Assembly: GCF_016342405.1 (NCBI RefSeq)
Contig: NZ_JAEINN010000015.1
Location: 60,591-124,590 of the forward strand
From: Maridesulfovibrio ferrireducens
Lineage (GTDB): Bacteria; Desulfobacterota; Desulfovibrionia; Desulfovibrionales; Desulfovibrionaceae
Direction of reading: 5' to 3'
DNA: 64,000 nt
The notes under the pieces were generated by a model that saw only the letters and a program-made list of their open reading frames with translations, was not told where the DNA came from and ran no database searches. The translations under genes were made by a program, and so were the position numbers. Shown piece after piece: positions 8,340 to 15,417 of this stretch (positions within the stretch are counted from its first letter, which is position 1; each line of letters starts with the position of its first letter).

Positions 8340-9710
8340 CTACTCGTTGGAGAAGATCTGGAATCCGTTGTAGGATTCCATGCCGTGTTCGGATATATCG
8401 AGGCCTTTCATTTCTTCTTCTTTGGTTACTCTGATTCCGACAGTGGCCTTGGCGACAGCAAATGCAATGAGTCCTGCACCGAATGCCCAGACGAAACATA
8501 CTCCGATACCGATGAGCTGAGGAGTTACAAGCGCGAATCCTCCACCGTAGAACAGTCCGCCTATTCCGTCATTGAGTTCAGGAGTTGTGAACAGGCCGCA
8601 AGCGAGCGTTCCCCATGCTCCGCAGACTCCGTGAACGGAAACAGCACCTACCGGGTCATCAATTCTAAGAATTTTATCAATAAATTCGATTGAGAGTACT
8701 ACGAGAACTCCTGCAATCATTCCGATGATAATTGAAGCTGCCGGGGATACTGTTGCACATGCAGCGGTGATGCCGACCAGACCTGCTAATGCACCGTTAC
8801 AAGTCATAGATATGTCCGGTTTCCCGTATCTGATCCAAGATGTGAACATTGCTCCGAGTACGCCGCCACAAGCGGAAAGGCTTGTTACTACTGCGATAAG
8901 TCCGATTGAACCGTCAGCAGTTGTTGTTGAACCCGGGTTGAATCCGAACCAGCCGAACCAGAGAATGAATACACCAAGTGAGGCCATGGGAATATTATGA
9001 CCGGGGATAGCCTTAGCTTTGCCGTCAGCAGTATACTTTCCAATACGCGGTCCAACTATGATGGCACCTGCCAGAGCAATCCAGCCGCCTACAGAGTGAA
9101 CAACTGTTGATCCTGCGAAGTCCATGAACCCGAGTCCTTCAAGCCAGCCTGTTCCGGCGTCTCCGAGCCATAGGCTGCCCCATGCCCAGTGACCTGAAAC
9201 GGGATAGATGAGCCCTGTTACAATCATAGTTACCAGAATGTAGCTGCTGAACTTTGTGCGTTCGGCTATGCCGCCGGAAACAATTGTTGCCGCTGTTGCA
9301 GCAAATACAGACTGGAAGAACCAGAAAGTCAGCGTCCACTGTCCGTCAGGGGTGGTAAGGCCGACTCCTGCCAGACCGAATCCTGAAGTTCCGATAAATC
9401 CGCCAGCATCGAGGCCGAACATGAGTCCGAATCCGAAAAGGAAAAAGATTATAGAACCTGCCGCAAAATCGAGAAAGTTCTTCATAAGGATATTACCGGC
9501 ACTCTTTGCGCGAGTGAATCCAGCCTCTACACATGCAAATCCTGCCTGCATAAACATAACCAGTATTGCAGCAAGAAGTGTCCATAAAATGTTCGCGTGG
9601 GTCTGGGTAAGAAATTCTTCTCCAGCAAAAGCTGCAGACGGAGCAGCAAGAGTAAGTACTGTTGCAATGGTCGAAACTTTTCGGCCTATTGATGAAAATT
9701 TGAAAAACAT
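8340..9710 (-). CDS. amtB: Ammonium transporter
   Basis: This 456-residue channel protein starts with a signal-peptide-like stretch (residues 1-29, ending SAAFA). An 11-helix Amt domain follows, with the conserved pore histidines in 'STVVHSVGG' and 'SVHGVCGAWG' and the Amt signature 'FNPGST'. The start at 9710 is chosen because GGAGGG sits 4 nt upstream and the sequence begins with a normal signal peptide. A longer reading frame back to 9785 would run through the sigma-54 promoter. It conducts ammonium into the cytoplasm and is gated by the PII encoded next to it. Expression is probably NtrC/sigma-54 dependent under nitrogen limitation. Confidence 0.95.
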   Translation of the reverse strand: MFFKFSSIGRKVSTIATVLTLAAPSAAFAGEEFLTQTHANILWTLLAAILVMFMQAGFACVEAGFTRAKSAGNILMKNFLDFAAGSIIFFLFGFGLMFGLDAGGFIGTSGFGLAGVGLTTPDGQWTLTFWFFQSVFAATAATIVSGGIAERTKFSSYILVTMIVTGLIYPVSGHWAWGSLWLGDAGTGWLEGLGFMDFAGSTVVHSVGGWIALAGAIIVGPRIGKYTADGKAKAIPGHNIPMASLGVFILWFGWFGFNPGSTTTADGSIGLIAVVTSLSACGGVLGAMFTSWIRYGKPDISMTCNGALAGLVGITAACATVSPAASIIIGMIAGVLVVLSIEFIDKILRIDDPVGAVSVHGVCGAWGTLACGLFTTPELNDGIGGLFYGGGFALVTPQLIGIGVCFVWAFGAGLIAFAVAKATVGIRVTKEEEMKGLDISEHGMESYNGFQIFSNE

Positions 9711-9758
9711 GAAGCCCTCCTTCGGGGTGTAAATGGCTTTAAGAATGTTTTTTTCTAA

Positions 9759-9774
9759 GCATCTACCGTGCCAA
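9759..9774 (-). promoter_or_regulatory. Sigma-54 (-24/-12) promoter for amtB-glnK
   Basis: On the minus strand the sequence TTGGCACGGTAGATGC fits the consensus: GG at 9772-9771 and GC at 9760-9759, exactly 10 nt apart, with the full TTGGCACG upstream element. The predicted start is near 9747, about 37 nt before the amtB ATG. This agrees with nitrogen-regulated ammonium transport. Confidence 0.88.
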
Positions 9775-10015
9775 AGAGGTAACATTTTGATATTATTGAA
9801 TTTGTTTGTTTGAGCTTAAAGTGGTCTGTTACAAAATTGTATTAATATGCTTTTATTTGTAAATTATAACTGTATAAATTTACAAAAAAGTAATTTAATA
9901 AATAATTATGATTTTAAAATTGAATGTAATTAACAAAAAACGAGTATTATATATGATAAGAAAAAAATAAAGAAAGTTGTTGACTCTTTTGGGTGAGAGT
10001 GATTACCTGTTTCCT
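9775..10015. other. AT-rich intergenic region between divergent amtB and the aromatic operon
   Basis: No gene is seen here. It holds a 10-bp inverted repeat, TTTGTAAATT (9856-9865) and AATTTACAAA (9877-9886). Two weak candidate promoters face the aromatic operon: TTGAAT (9920-9925) with TATTAT (9945-9950) at 19-nt spacing, and TTGACT (9980-9985) with TTACCT (10003-10008) at 17-nt spacing. I see no clear NtrC enhancer site. Confidence 0.45.
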
Positions 10016-10114
10016 ATGCAAACTTTCAACTCCATAGGCGCTAGCCAATCTTATTTTTATTACTTCTATTTTTGGTGCACACCCGCTTGTGGTCGTGTGG
10101 AGGTTTGCTCGTGA
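10016..10114 (+). CDS. Aromatic leader peptide of the aro-trp supra-operon
   Basis: This 32-codon reading frame (ATG at 10016, TGA at 10112-10114) contains eight consecutive aromatic codons at 10052-10075: YFYYFYFW, four Tyr, three Phe and one Trp. It lies just upstream of a strong terminator and of the first gene of Phe/Tyr/Trp synthesis. That is the arrangement of a ribosome-stalling leader peptide. A hairpin (CACAC 10078-10082 with GTGTG 10095-10099) follows the aromatic run. The start is uncertain: no good Shine-Dalgarno lies near the ATG, and an in-frame TTG at 9989 or leaderless translation are possible. The amino acid pattern itself is direct reading of the sequence. Confidence 0.8.
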   Translation: MQTFNSIGASQSYFYYFYFWCTPACGRVEVCS

Positions 10115-10190
10115 GAAAATAGAAAGTTCTTAGCAAACGACCTCTACAAAAGGGCCGCAGGCGATAATTCGCCGGCGGCCCTTTTTTTTT
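10084..10190 (+). promoter_or_regulatory. Attenuator of the aromatic operon: terminator and competing antiterminator
   Basis: Terminator: GGGCCGC (152-158 of the 10 kb block, i.e. 10152-10158) pairs with GCGGCCC (10175-10181). GGCGA (10160-10164) pairs with TCGCC (10169-10173) above one A-G mismatch, and nine T follow. Antiterminator: leader segment 10084-10094 (CGCTTGTGGTC) can pair over 11 consecutive positions, three of them G-U, with 10153-10163. Those bases make up nearly the whole 5' arm of the terminator. The two structures exclude each other. A ribosome held on the Tyr/Phe codons would leave 10084-10094 free and favour read-through. A further stem of 10099-10109 with 10132-10145 is possible. 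Confidence 0.82.
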
Positions 10191-10249
10191 ATTTTGAGGT
10201 CGCCAGATGCAGCGGACCGATTATGAGGCAAACCAGCAGGATAAAGAAA

Positions 10250-11047
10250 ATGGATATCGGAAAAAAAATCAGACTTGAAAGAATTTTCAACCGCAATACA
10301 GAACGAACAATAATTGTTCCTATGGATCACGGTATCAGTGTCGGCCCTATCGAAGGACTGCGGAACATGCGTGAAGCTGTCGGCGATATGGTAAAGGGCG
10401 GAGCAAACGGAGTGCTTATGCACAAGGGTCTTGTTCGCTGCGGGCACCGTATGGAAGGTCGCGATGTAGGTCTTATTGTTCACCTTTCTGCAAGTACATC
10501 TCTTTCGCCTACTCCAAACGCCAAATCTCTGGTCGCTTCTGTTGAAGACGCTTTACGCCTCGGGGCAGACGCAGTCAGTGTCCACGTTAATCTCGGTGAT
10601 GAAACTGAAATTCAGATGCTTCATGATCTCGGTGAAGTGACTTCCCGCGCAACTGGATGGGGGATTCCTGTTCTTGCCATGGTTTACGCTCGCGGTCCTA
10701 AAGTTAAAAATGAATTTGACGCGGACATGGTTGCACATTGCGCACGTGTCGGAGAAGAACTTGGTGCTGATATTGTAAAAGTAGCTTACACTGGAGATCC
10801 TGAATCTTTCGGCCGGGTTGTTGATGGCTGCTGTATCCCCGTAGTTATAGCCGGTGGACCTAAGCTTGATACCACAAGAGCTTTCTTGCAGATGGTTTCT
10901 GATTCAATCAGCGCAGGCGGTTCCGGTCTTTCTGTCGGACGAAATGTTTTCCAGCATAAAAATCGTGTCAAATTGGTAGAAGCTCTCAGTAAAGTCGTTC
11001 ACGAAGACGTAACAGTCGAAGATGCTCTCGAATACCTCGGCGAATAA
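10250..11047 (+). CDS. aroA': 2-amino-3,7-dideoxy-D-threo-hept-6-ulosonate (ADH) synthase
   Basis: This class I aldolase-like enzyme makes ADH from L-aspartate semialdehyde and a deoxyketohexose phosphate. It replaces DAHP synthase at the entry of the shikimate pathway, as in methanogens. The 265-residue protein shows VPMDHG (residues 23-28), a Schiff-base Lys at residue 177 in [11 protein letters not shown], and phosphate-binding GGP and VGRN loops. It closely matches the archaeal enzyme along its whole length as I remember it. The start at 10250 fits the family N-terminus ([15 protein letters not shown]) and an upstream AGG; an in-frame ATG at 10223 lacks a Shine-Dalgarno. It is the first structural gene after the attenuator, with the DHQ synthase II gene immediately downstream. 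Confidence 0.92.
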   Translation: MDIGKKIRLERIFNRNTERTIIVPMDHGISVGPIEGLRNMREAVGDMVKGGANGVLMHKGLVRCGHRMEGRDVGLIVHLSASTSLSPTPNAKSLVASVEDALRLGADAVSVHVNLGDETEIQMLHDLGEVTSRATGWGIPVLAMVYARGPKVKNEFDADMVAHCARVGEELGADIVKVAYTGDPESFGRVVDGCCIPVVIAGGPKLDTTRAFLQMVSDSISAGGSGLSVGRNVFQHKNRVKLVEALSKVVHEDVTVEDALEYLGE

Positions 11048-11061
11048 TATAATTGGAAACC

Positions 11062-12048
11062 ATGATGAAAAAGATAATTTTTAAAGCAATTCCTTTTGAT
11101 AAGAATCTTCTGACCTTAGCTCTTGAGTCCGGCGTAGATGCCGTTCTCGCTGAACCGGAACATGTAAAAGCGATAACTGAACTCGGCAGAGTTACTGTCA
11201 TTACACCTGAAGATATGCCGCTTGTCGCAATTAATGAGAAAAGCGACGAAGAAATAGCTATAGGTCTTGCTGTGGAAGGACGCGAAGTTTGTCTTGCAAA
11301 GGGCTGGGAGATTATTCCGGTTGAAAATATTCTTGCACAGGTTAAGATATTAGCTCTCGAAGCTGAATCTCTGGATCGCGCAAGACTTGCCGCCGGAGTT
11401 CTTGAGCGTGGTGCAGACACAATCGTTGTTTTGCCGGAAGCGGCACACGATCTTAAGGCAATTGTTGCAGAACTTAAACTCAGTCAGGGCCACATGGAAT
11501 TACAGAAAGCTAAAATTACCAAAATTGAATCCGCAGGGCTCGGGCACCGCGTCTGTGTAGATACAATCTCCATGCTTAAAAAAGGGCAGGGAATGCTGGT
11601 CGGTAATTCAAGCGCGTTTACTTTTCTGGTTCATGGTGAAACTGAGTCCAACCCTTACGTTGCGGCCCGTCCTTTCAGAGTGAATGCAGGAGCAGTTCAT
11701 GCTTATGCGCAGATGCCCGGAGACCGGACAACTTATCTGGAAGAACTTACTGCCGGAACTGAAGTTCTTATCGTTGATGCAAGTGGAAAAACTTCCATTG
11801 CAACGGTCGGACGGTGTAAAGTTGAAGTCAGACCCATGCTGCTCATAACTGCCGAAGTTCCAACTCCGCAGGGACCGGTTGTGGGTAAGGTCTTCTTGCA
11901 AAATGCGGAAACAATAAGAGTTGTAAGCGCTGAAGGTGAGCCGGTAAGTGTAGTGGCAATCAAACCGGGCGATGAAATTTTGTGCCGTCTTGATGATGCG
12001 GGCCGCCATTTTGGAATGCGTATCACTGAAGAGATTGTCGAGGAATAA
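11062..12048 (+). CDS. aroB': 3-dehydroquinate synthase II
   Basis: This enzyme oxidatively deaminates and cyclises ADH to 3-dehydroquinate with NAD, completing the archaeal-type entry into the shikimate pathway. The 328-residue protein begins KKIIFKAIPFDKNLLT and carries the family segments 'KGQGMLVGNSSAFTFLVHGETE' and 'NPYVAARPFRVNAGAVHAY'. It is unrelated to the usual AroB. The first in-frame start is a TTG at 11053; ATG at 11062 or 11065 is more likely, with TTGGA as a weak Shine-Dalgarno. It starts 14 nt after its partner. pheA follows 4 nt after its stop, so translation is probably coupled. Confidence 0.92.
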   Translation: MMKKIIFKAIPFDKNLLTLALESGVDAVLAEPEHVKAITELGRVTVITPEDMPLVAINEKSDEEIAIGLAVEGREVCLAKGWEIIPVENILAQVKILALEAESLDRARLAAGVLERGADTIVVLPEAAHDLKAIVAELKLSQGHMELQKAKITKIESAGLGHRVCVDTISMLKKGQGMLVGNSSAFTFLVHGETESNPYVAARPFRVNAGAVHAYAQMPGDRTTYLEELTAGTEVLIVDASGKTSIATVGRCKVEVRPMLLITAEVPTPQGPVVGKVFLQNAETIRVVSAEGEPVSVVAIKPGDEILCRLDDAGRHFGMRITEEIVEE

Positions 12049-12052
12049 TAGA

Positions 12053-13156
12053 ATGTCAGAATCCAGCAATAATAACTTAGATCATCTCAGGGAAGAAATC
12101 GACTCGCTTGATGGCGAGATACTTGAACTTCTCAACAAACGCGCGGCAGCATCCCTTTCTGTAGGCAAGCTTAAAGCAGGGTCGGCTGATCAGATATTTA
12201 AACCTTTCAGGGAGCAGGAAGTTCTTAGAGGTTTGACAGAGCGTAATCCCGGGCCCCTTCCAAGTGAGCATCTAGAAGGTATTTATCGCGAGATTATTTC
12301 TTCTTCGCGCAGATTGCAGCGCCCTGAAAGAGTCGTCTATCTTGGACCTGAAGGAACTTTTTCATATTTTGCGGGATTGGAACATATGGGGCGTCAGGCA
12401 GATCTTGTGCCGAAAAACAATTTTGAAGATATTTTTGTCGCTGTATCCAAAGGTGAAGCCGACTTAGGCATCATTCCCCTTGAAAATTCACTCAAGGGTA
12501 CAGTGGGGCAGAATGTTGATTTGTTCATGCGCTATCCTGTCTTCATTCAGGATGAAGTGTATAGCCGCATCAGTCACGGCCTCATAAGCAAGGGCGCGGG
12601 ACTGGATCAGATCAAAACTGTCTATTCACACTCCAAGGCATTGGAACAGTGCGCCGGGTGGTTGCGAGTCAATCTGCCCGGAGCATTGCTCCAGCCTGTG
12701 GATTCCACAGCTAAAGCTGCGGAGATTGTTGCTGCAAGTGATGAACCGTGCGCCGCTCTTGGTAATATCAAGCTGGCTAATATTTTCGGTCTTAATGTCG
12801 TGGCGGAAGCTATAGAAGATTTACCGGATAATTGGACCAGATTTTTGATAATAGGGCCTAAACCGGGGCAGGAAGGAAAAAGGGATAAGACTACAATTCT
12901 CTTTACTACTCCCGACCGTCCGGGTGCATTGGTCAGCGTGTTAAGTGTTCTTTCCGGTAAAAACATTAACATGACCAAGCTTGAATCCCGCCCTTTTCTA
13001 GGGGAAAAATGGAAGTATATGTTTTTTGTGGACCTTCAAGGTGATCTCGGCACTGAGGAATATGAAAGCATTATTGATGAACTTAAGGATCGCTGTCTTA
13101 CTTTCAAAATTCTGGGAAGTTACCCCGGTGGTTCACAGCACGGAAGTAAGTTTTAG
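12053..13156 (+). CDS. pheA: Bifunctional chorismate mutase / prephenate dehydratase (P-protein)
   Basis: This enzyme converts chorismate to prephenate and then phenylpyruvate, committing carbon to Phe. The 367-residue protein has an AroQ-type chorismate mutase domain at about residues 1-90 (LREEIDSLDGEILELLNKRAAAS). A prephenate dehydratase domain spans about 97-275 (YLGPEGTFSYFA, then the substrate-binding NSLKGTVGQN). An ACT domain spans about 285-367, with the Phe-binding GALV and ESRP motifs, so feedback inhibition by Phe is expected. The ATG at 12053 is preceded by AGGA inside the end of aroB'. The downstream gene aroA starts 35 nt later. Confidence 0.95.
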   Translation: MSESSNNNLDHLREEIDSLDGEILELLNKRAAASLSVGKLKAGSADQIFKPFREQEVLRGLTERNPGPLPSEHLEGIYREIISSSRRLQRPERVVYLGPEGTFSYFAGLEHMGRQADLVPKNNFEDIFVAVSKGEADLGIIPLENSLKGTVGQNVDLFMRYPVFIQDEVYSRISHGLISKGAGLDQIKTVYSHSKALEQCAGWLRVNLPGALLQPVDSTAKAAEIVAASDEPCAALGNIKLANIFGLNVVAEAIEDLPDNWTRFLIIGPKPGQEGKRDKTTILFTTPDRPGALVSVLSVLSGKNINMTKLESRPFLGEKWKYMFFVDLQGDLGTEEYESIIDELKDRCLTFKILGSYPGGSQHGSKF

Positions 13157-13191
13157 TTCTCATAACTTCTTTTAAAAAAGGGGATAAACGG

Positions 13192-14526
13192 ATGACTTCC
13201 GACAATTTTATAAAAATTAAAGCACCTTCATCTAAATCGATGTCTCACAGAGCGCTTATCGCAGGTGCTTTTTCAGACGGATCGACTGTGGTGATTGATC
13301 CTTTGGACAGCAACGATATTAATCGGACTATGGATTGTCTTTCGACAATGGGCGCGGAGTTCAGCGTTGAGCAGAACTCTACTGTTGCTATAGGTATGCA
13401 GGGCGGGCCTAAAGGCGGCGCAAAAGAACCGGCTGTTCTTGAAATGAGGGATTCCGGTACAACTTGCAGACTTCTCACTGCAATTGCCGGAGCCGGGAAA
13501 GGTGTTTTTCGTGTTCAGGGAACGCCCCGCATGCATGACCGTCCTATCGGCGAATTGACTAATGCTCTCGAATCTCAGGGCGTTAAAGTCACTTTTGCAG
13601 ACAAACAAGGATACCCGCCGGTAACTCTTGAGTCGAACGGTTTTATCGGGGGAGAGATTGAAATATCCCTTGAGGAAAGCAGTCAGTATCTTTCCGGTTT
13701 ACTGCTGGCCGCACCGTTTGCGCACGAGACGACTGTTATTAAAGTTGTCGGTAAAAAAGCCGTTTCATGGCCTTATGTTGCTTTGACTCTTAAGGTTATG
13801 GAAGATTTTAAAATTTCGTTTTCGGTCGAGAAACTTAAAGACGGACAATGGGAAAAGACAGATTGGAGAACAGTTTCCAAAGTTGTCCCCGGTGAAATAA
13901 GATTCCGCGTGAATCCTTCTGATTATCAGAGAGACAGTTACAGCGTTGAGGGTGACTGGAGTAACGGATCATATTTTTTAGCCGCCGGAGCTGTGGGGAC
14001 TAAGCCCGTTCGGGTTGAAGGACTTGCTATTGATTCTTTGCAAGGTGACCGGGCCATTGTTGATATATTGAAAGCCATGGGCGCGAAGATAGAAAGTGAT
14101 TCCTCAGGAGTAACAGTTTATCCTTCGAAGTTACACGGTATTGAAGTTGATATGGGGCTTTGCCCCGATTTAGTGCCGACAGTAGCTGTTGCTGCCGCTT
14201 TTGCAGACAGTCCCACGACTATTACTAATGTAGCTCACTTGCGGATCAAAGAATGTGATCGTTTGGATGCCAGTGCTACTGAAGTAATGAGGGCAGGTGG
14301 CAAAGCCGAGGTAGGGGATGATTTCATTAAGATTATTCCTGCTCCGCTTAAAAAAGATGAGAAGATTATTTTTTCAACATATGACGATCACAGGCTGGCA
14401 ATGAGCACCGCAATTTTCAGCTTAGCCGGAATTGAAGCTGTAGCTGAAGAGCCGGAATGTGTCGCAAAATCTTTCCCTGATTTTTGGAAAGAATGGGATA
14501 AAATTAAAAAGGGTAATGGTTGCTAA
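13192..14526 (+). CDS. aroA: 5-enolpyruvylshikimate-3-phosphate synthase
   Basis: The enzyme joins shikimate-3-phosphate with PEP to give EPSP, the penultimate step to chorismate. The 444-residue protein has the N-terminal phosphate loop KAPSSKSMSHRAL (Lys at about 15), the DSGTTCRLL segment, RIKECDRLDA and DDHRLAMS. The usual GNAGTAMRP motif is replaced by RDSGTTCRLL, so it is a divergent member of the family and its glyphosate response cannot be predicted. GGGGATAAAC precedes the ATG. The stop is 1 nt before the tyrA ATG. No aroC, aroD/Q, aroE or aroK lies in this cluster. Confidence 0.92.
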   Translation: MTSDNFIKIKAPSSKSMSHRALIAGAFSDGSTVVIDPLDSNDINRTMDCLSTMGAEFSVEQNSTVAIGMQGGPKGGAKEPAVLEMRDSGTTCRLLTAIAGAGKGVFRVQGTPRMHDRPIGELTNALESQGVKVTFADKQGYPPVTLESNGFIGGEIEISLEESSQYLSGLLLAAPFAHETTVIKVVGKKAVSWPYVALTLKVMEDFKISFSVEKLKDGQWEKTDWRTVSKVVPGEIRFRVNPSDYQRDSYSVEGDWSNGSYFLAAGAVGTKPVRVEGLAIDSLQGDRAIVDILKAMGAKIESDSSGVTVYPSKLHGIEVDMGLCPDLVPTVAVAAAFADSPTTITNVAHLRIKECDRLDASATEVMRAGGKAEVGDDFIKIIPAPLKKDEKIIFSTYDDHRLAMSTAIFSLAGIEAVAEEPECVAKSFPDFWKEWDKIKKGNGC

Positions 14527-14527
14527 C

Positions 14528-15304
14528 ATGGAATCTGATTTTAGCAGAATTCACAGCATAGCCGTAATCGGTTCAAGAGGGCAGATGGGTGGATTCCTTG
14601 CTCTTAAAGCCGAGCGGGCGGGGATTCTCGTCCATCGTTTTGACCAACCCCTTGACGAGAAAGAGATGGCACGCCTTCTTCCCGGGACCGATTTTGTACT
14701 TTTGTGCATTCCGGTAAATGTTATGGATGAGGTGCTTACTAAAGTTGTTCCTCATATGAAAAAGGGATCTATTTTGTCAGATGTAGGCTCGGTTAAAGGG
14801 CGTCCGCTACAACAGATGATCAGAGCTTATGACGGTCCTGTTGTCGGAACTCATCCTTTGTTTGGATCGACCATTCCTGTGGATTTTGACCCGACGGTAG
14901 CTCTTGTTGCCGGTCGTGAAGAAGATGCGGGCGCGCTTGAATCCGTTAAGGATTTTTATGAACGGCTCGGGTTCGGCGCATTTGCCTCAACTGAAGAAGA
15001 GCATGACCGTGCAATGGCAATGATTCAAAGTCTTAATTTCAGTTCAACCATAGCTTTCTTAGCGTGTGCAAGAGAGCTTCCCAATATTGAAAAGTATGTG
15101 ACTCCGTCATTTAAACGCAGACTTGAGTCCGCGCAAAAGATGGTGACACAGGATAGTGATCTTTTTGTAACAATTTCTGACGCAAACCAGTATAGTCTAG
15201 AAGCTATCCGCCTTTTCCGTTCTTTCCTCAGTCTTGCTGCGTCCGGAGATATGGATCTTCTTTCCGAACGTGCTTCTTGGTGGTGGCGTGACAACCATAC
15301 CTAG
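14528..15304 (+). CDS. tyrA: Prephenate dehydrogenase; its 3' end doubles as a probable trp leader
   Basis: This enzyme oxidatively decarboxylates prephenate to 4-hydroxyphenylpyruvate for Tyr synthesis. The 258-residue protein has a Rossmann motif (IGSRGQMGG, residues about 16-24), 'SVKGRPLQQM' and the 'GTHPLFG' segment with the catalytic His. The C-terminus holds three consecutive Trp residues (251-253) six residues before the end. The start is chosen at 14528, 1 nt after the aroA stop; ATG at 14516 is also possible. The chorismate mutase domain is absent, which suits an operon where PheA supplies that activity. The Trp codons at 15278-15286 and the downstream stem-loops form a likely attenuator. 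Confidence 0.92.
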   Translation: MESDFSRIHSIAVIGSRGQMGGFLALKAERAGILVHRFDQPLDEKEMARLLPGTDFVLLCIPVNVMDEVLTKVVPHMKKGSILSDVGSVKGRPLQQMIRAYDGPVVGTHPLFGSTIPVDFDPTVALVAGREEDAGALESVKDFYERLGFGAFASTEEEHDRAMAMIQSLNFSSTIAFLACARELPNIEKYVTPSFKRRLESAQKMVTQDSDLFVTISDANQYSLEAIRLFRSFLSLAASGDMDLLSERASWWWRDNHT

Positions 15305-15361
15305 GGAGAATAATATCTGAAAAAGCAAAGCCGCATTCTCCCAGAGGATGCGGCTTTTTTT
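15278..15361 (+). promoter_or_regulatory. Internal trp attenuator spanning the tyrA tail and the tyrA-trpE gap
   Basis: Three TGG codons at 15278-15286 lie 15 nt before the tyrA stop (TAG, 15302-15304). Segment GGGAGAAT (15304-15311) is a perfect 8-bp complement of ATTCTCCC (15335-15342). The terminator pairs AAAGCCGCAT (15327-15336) with ATGCGGCTTT (15348-15357), extended by TCTC/GAGG, and seven T follow. ATTCTCCC covers the upper 5' arm and loop of the terminator, so only one structure can form. A ribosome at the stop would cover 15304-15311 and force termination. A ribosome stalled on the Trp codons would leave it free and allow trpE transcription. Confidence 0.8.
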
Positions 15362-15417
15362 ATATGTAGAGAATTGAGTGAGTGCTTAATCATAAAAATC
15401 AAAAGGGAGCAGGAGAT

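Noticed and set aside
9256..9732. 158-codon plus-strand frame
   Set aside because: It is antisense to amtB, has no ribosome site and no recognisable protein features; it is a shadow of a strongly biased coding sequence.
9711..9785. Longer amtB reading frame starting at 9785
   Set aside because: The extra 25 codons lie over a consensus sigma-54 promoter, while the start at 9710 has GGAGGG upstream and begins a proper signal peptide.
9856..9886. A true TyrR box
   Set aside because: The half-sites match, but the spacer is 15 nt instead of 6, so I report only an inverted repeat.
10130..10483. Minus-strand frame of 117 codons over the attenuator
   Set aside because: It overlaps ADH synthase and the terminator, without ribosome site or recognisable domain.
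15305..15417. T-box or TrpR-type control ahead of trpE
   Set aside because: No T-box consensus sequence and no TrpR-like palindrome is visible; the codon-based attenuator explains the region better.
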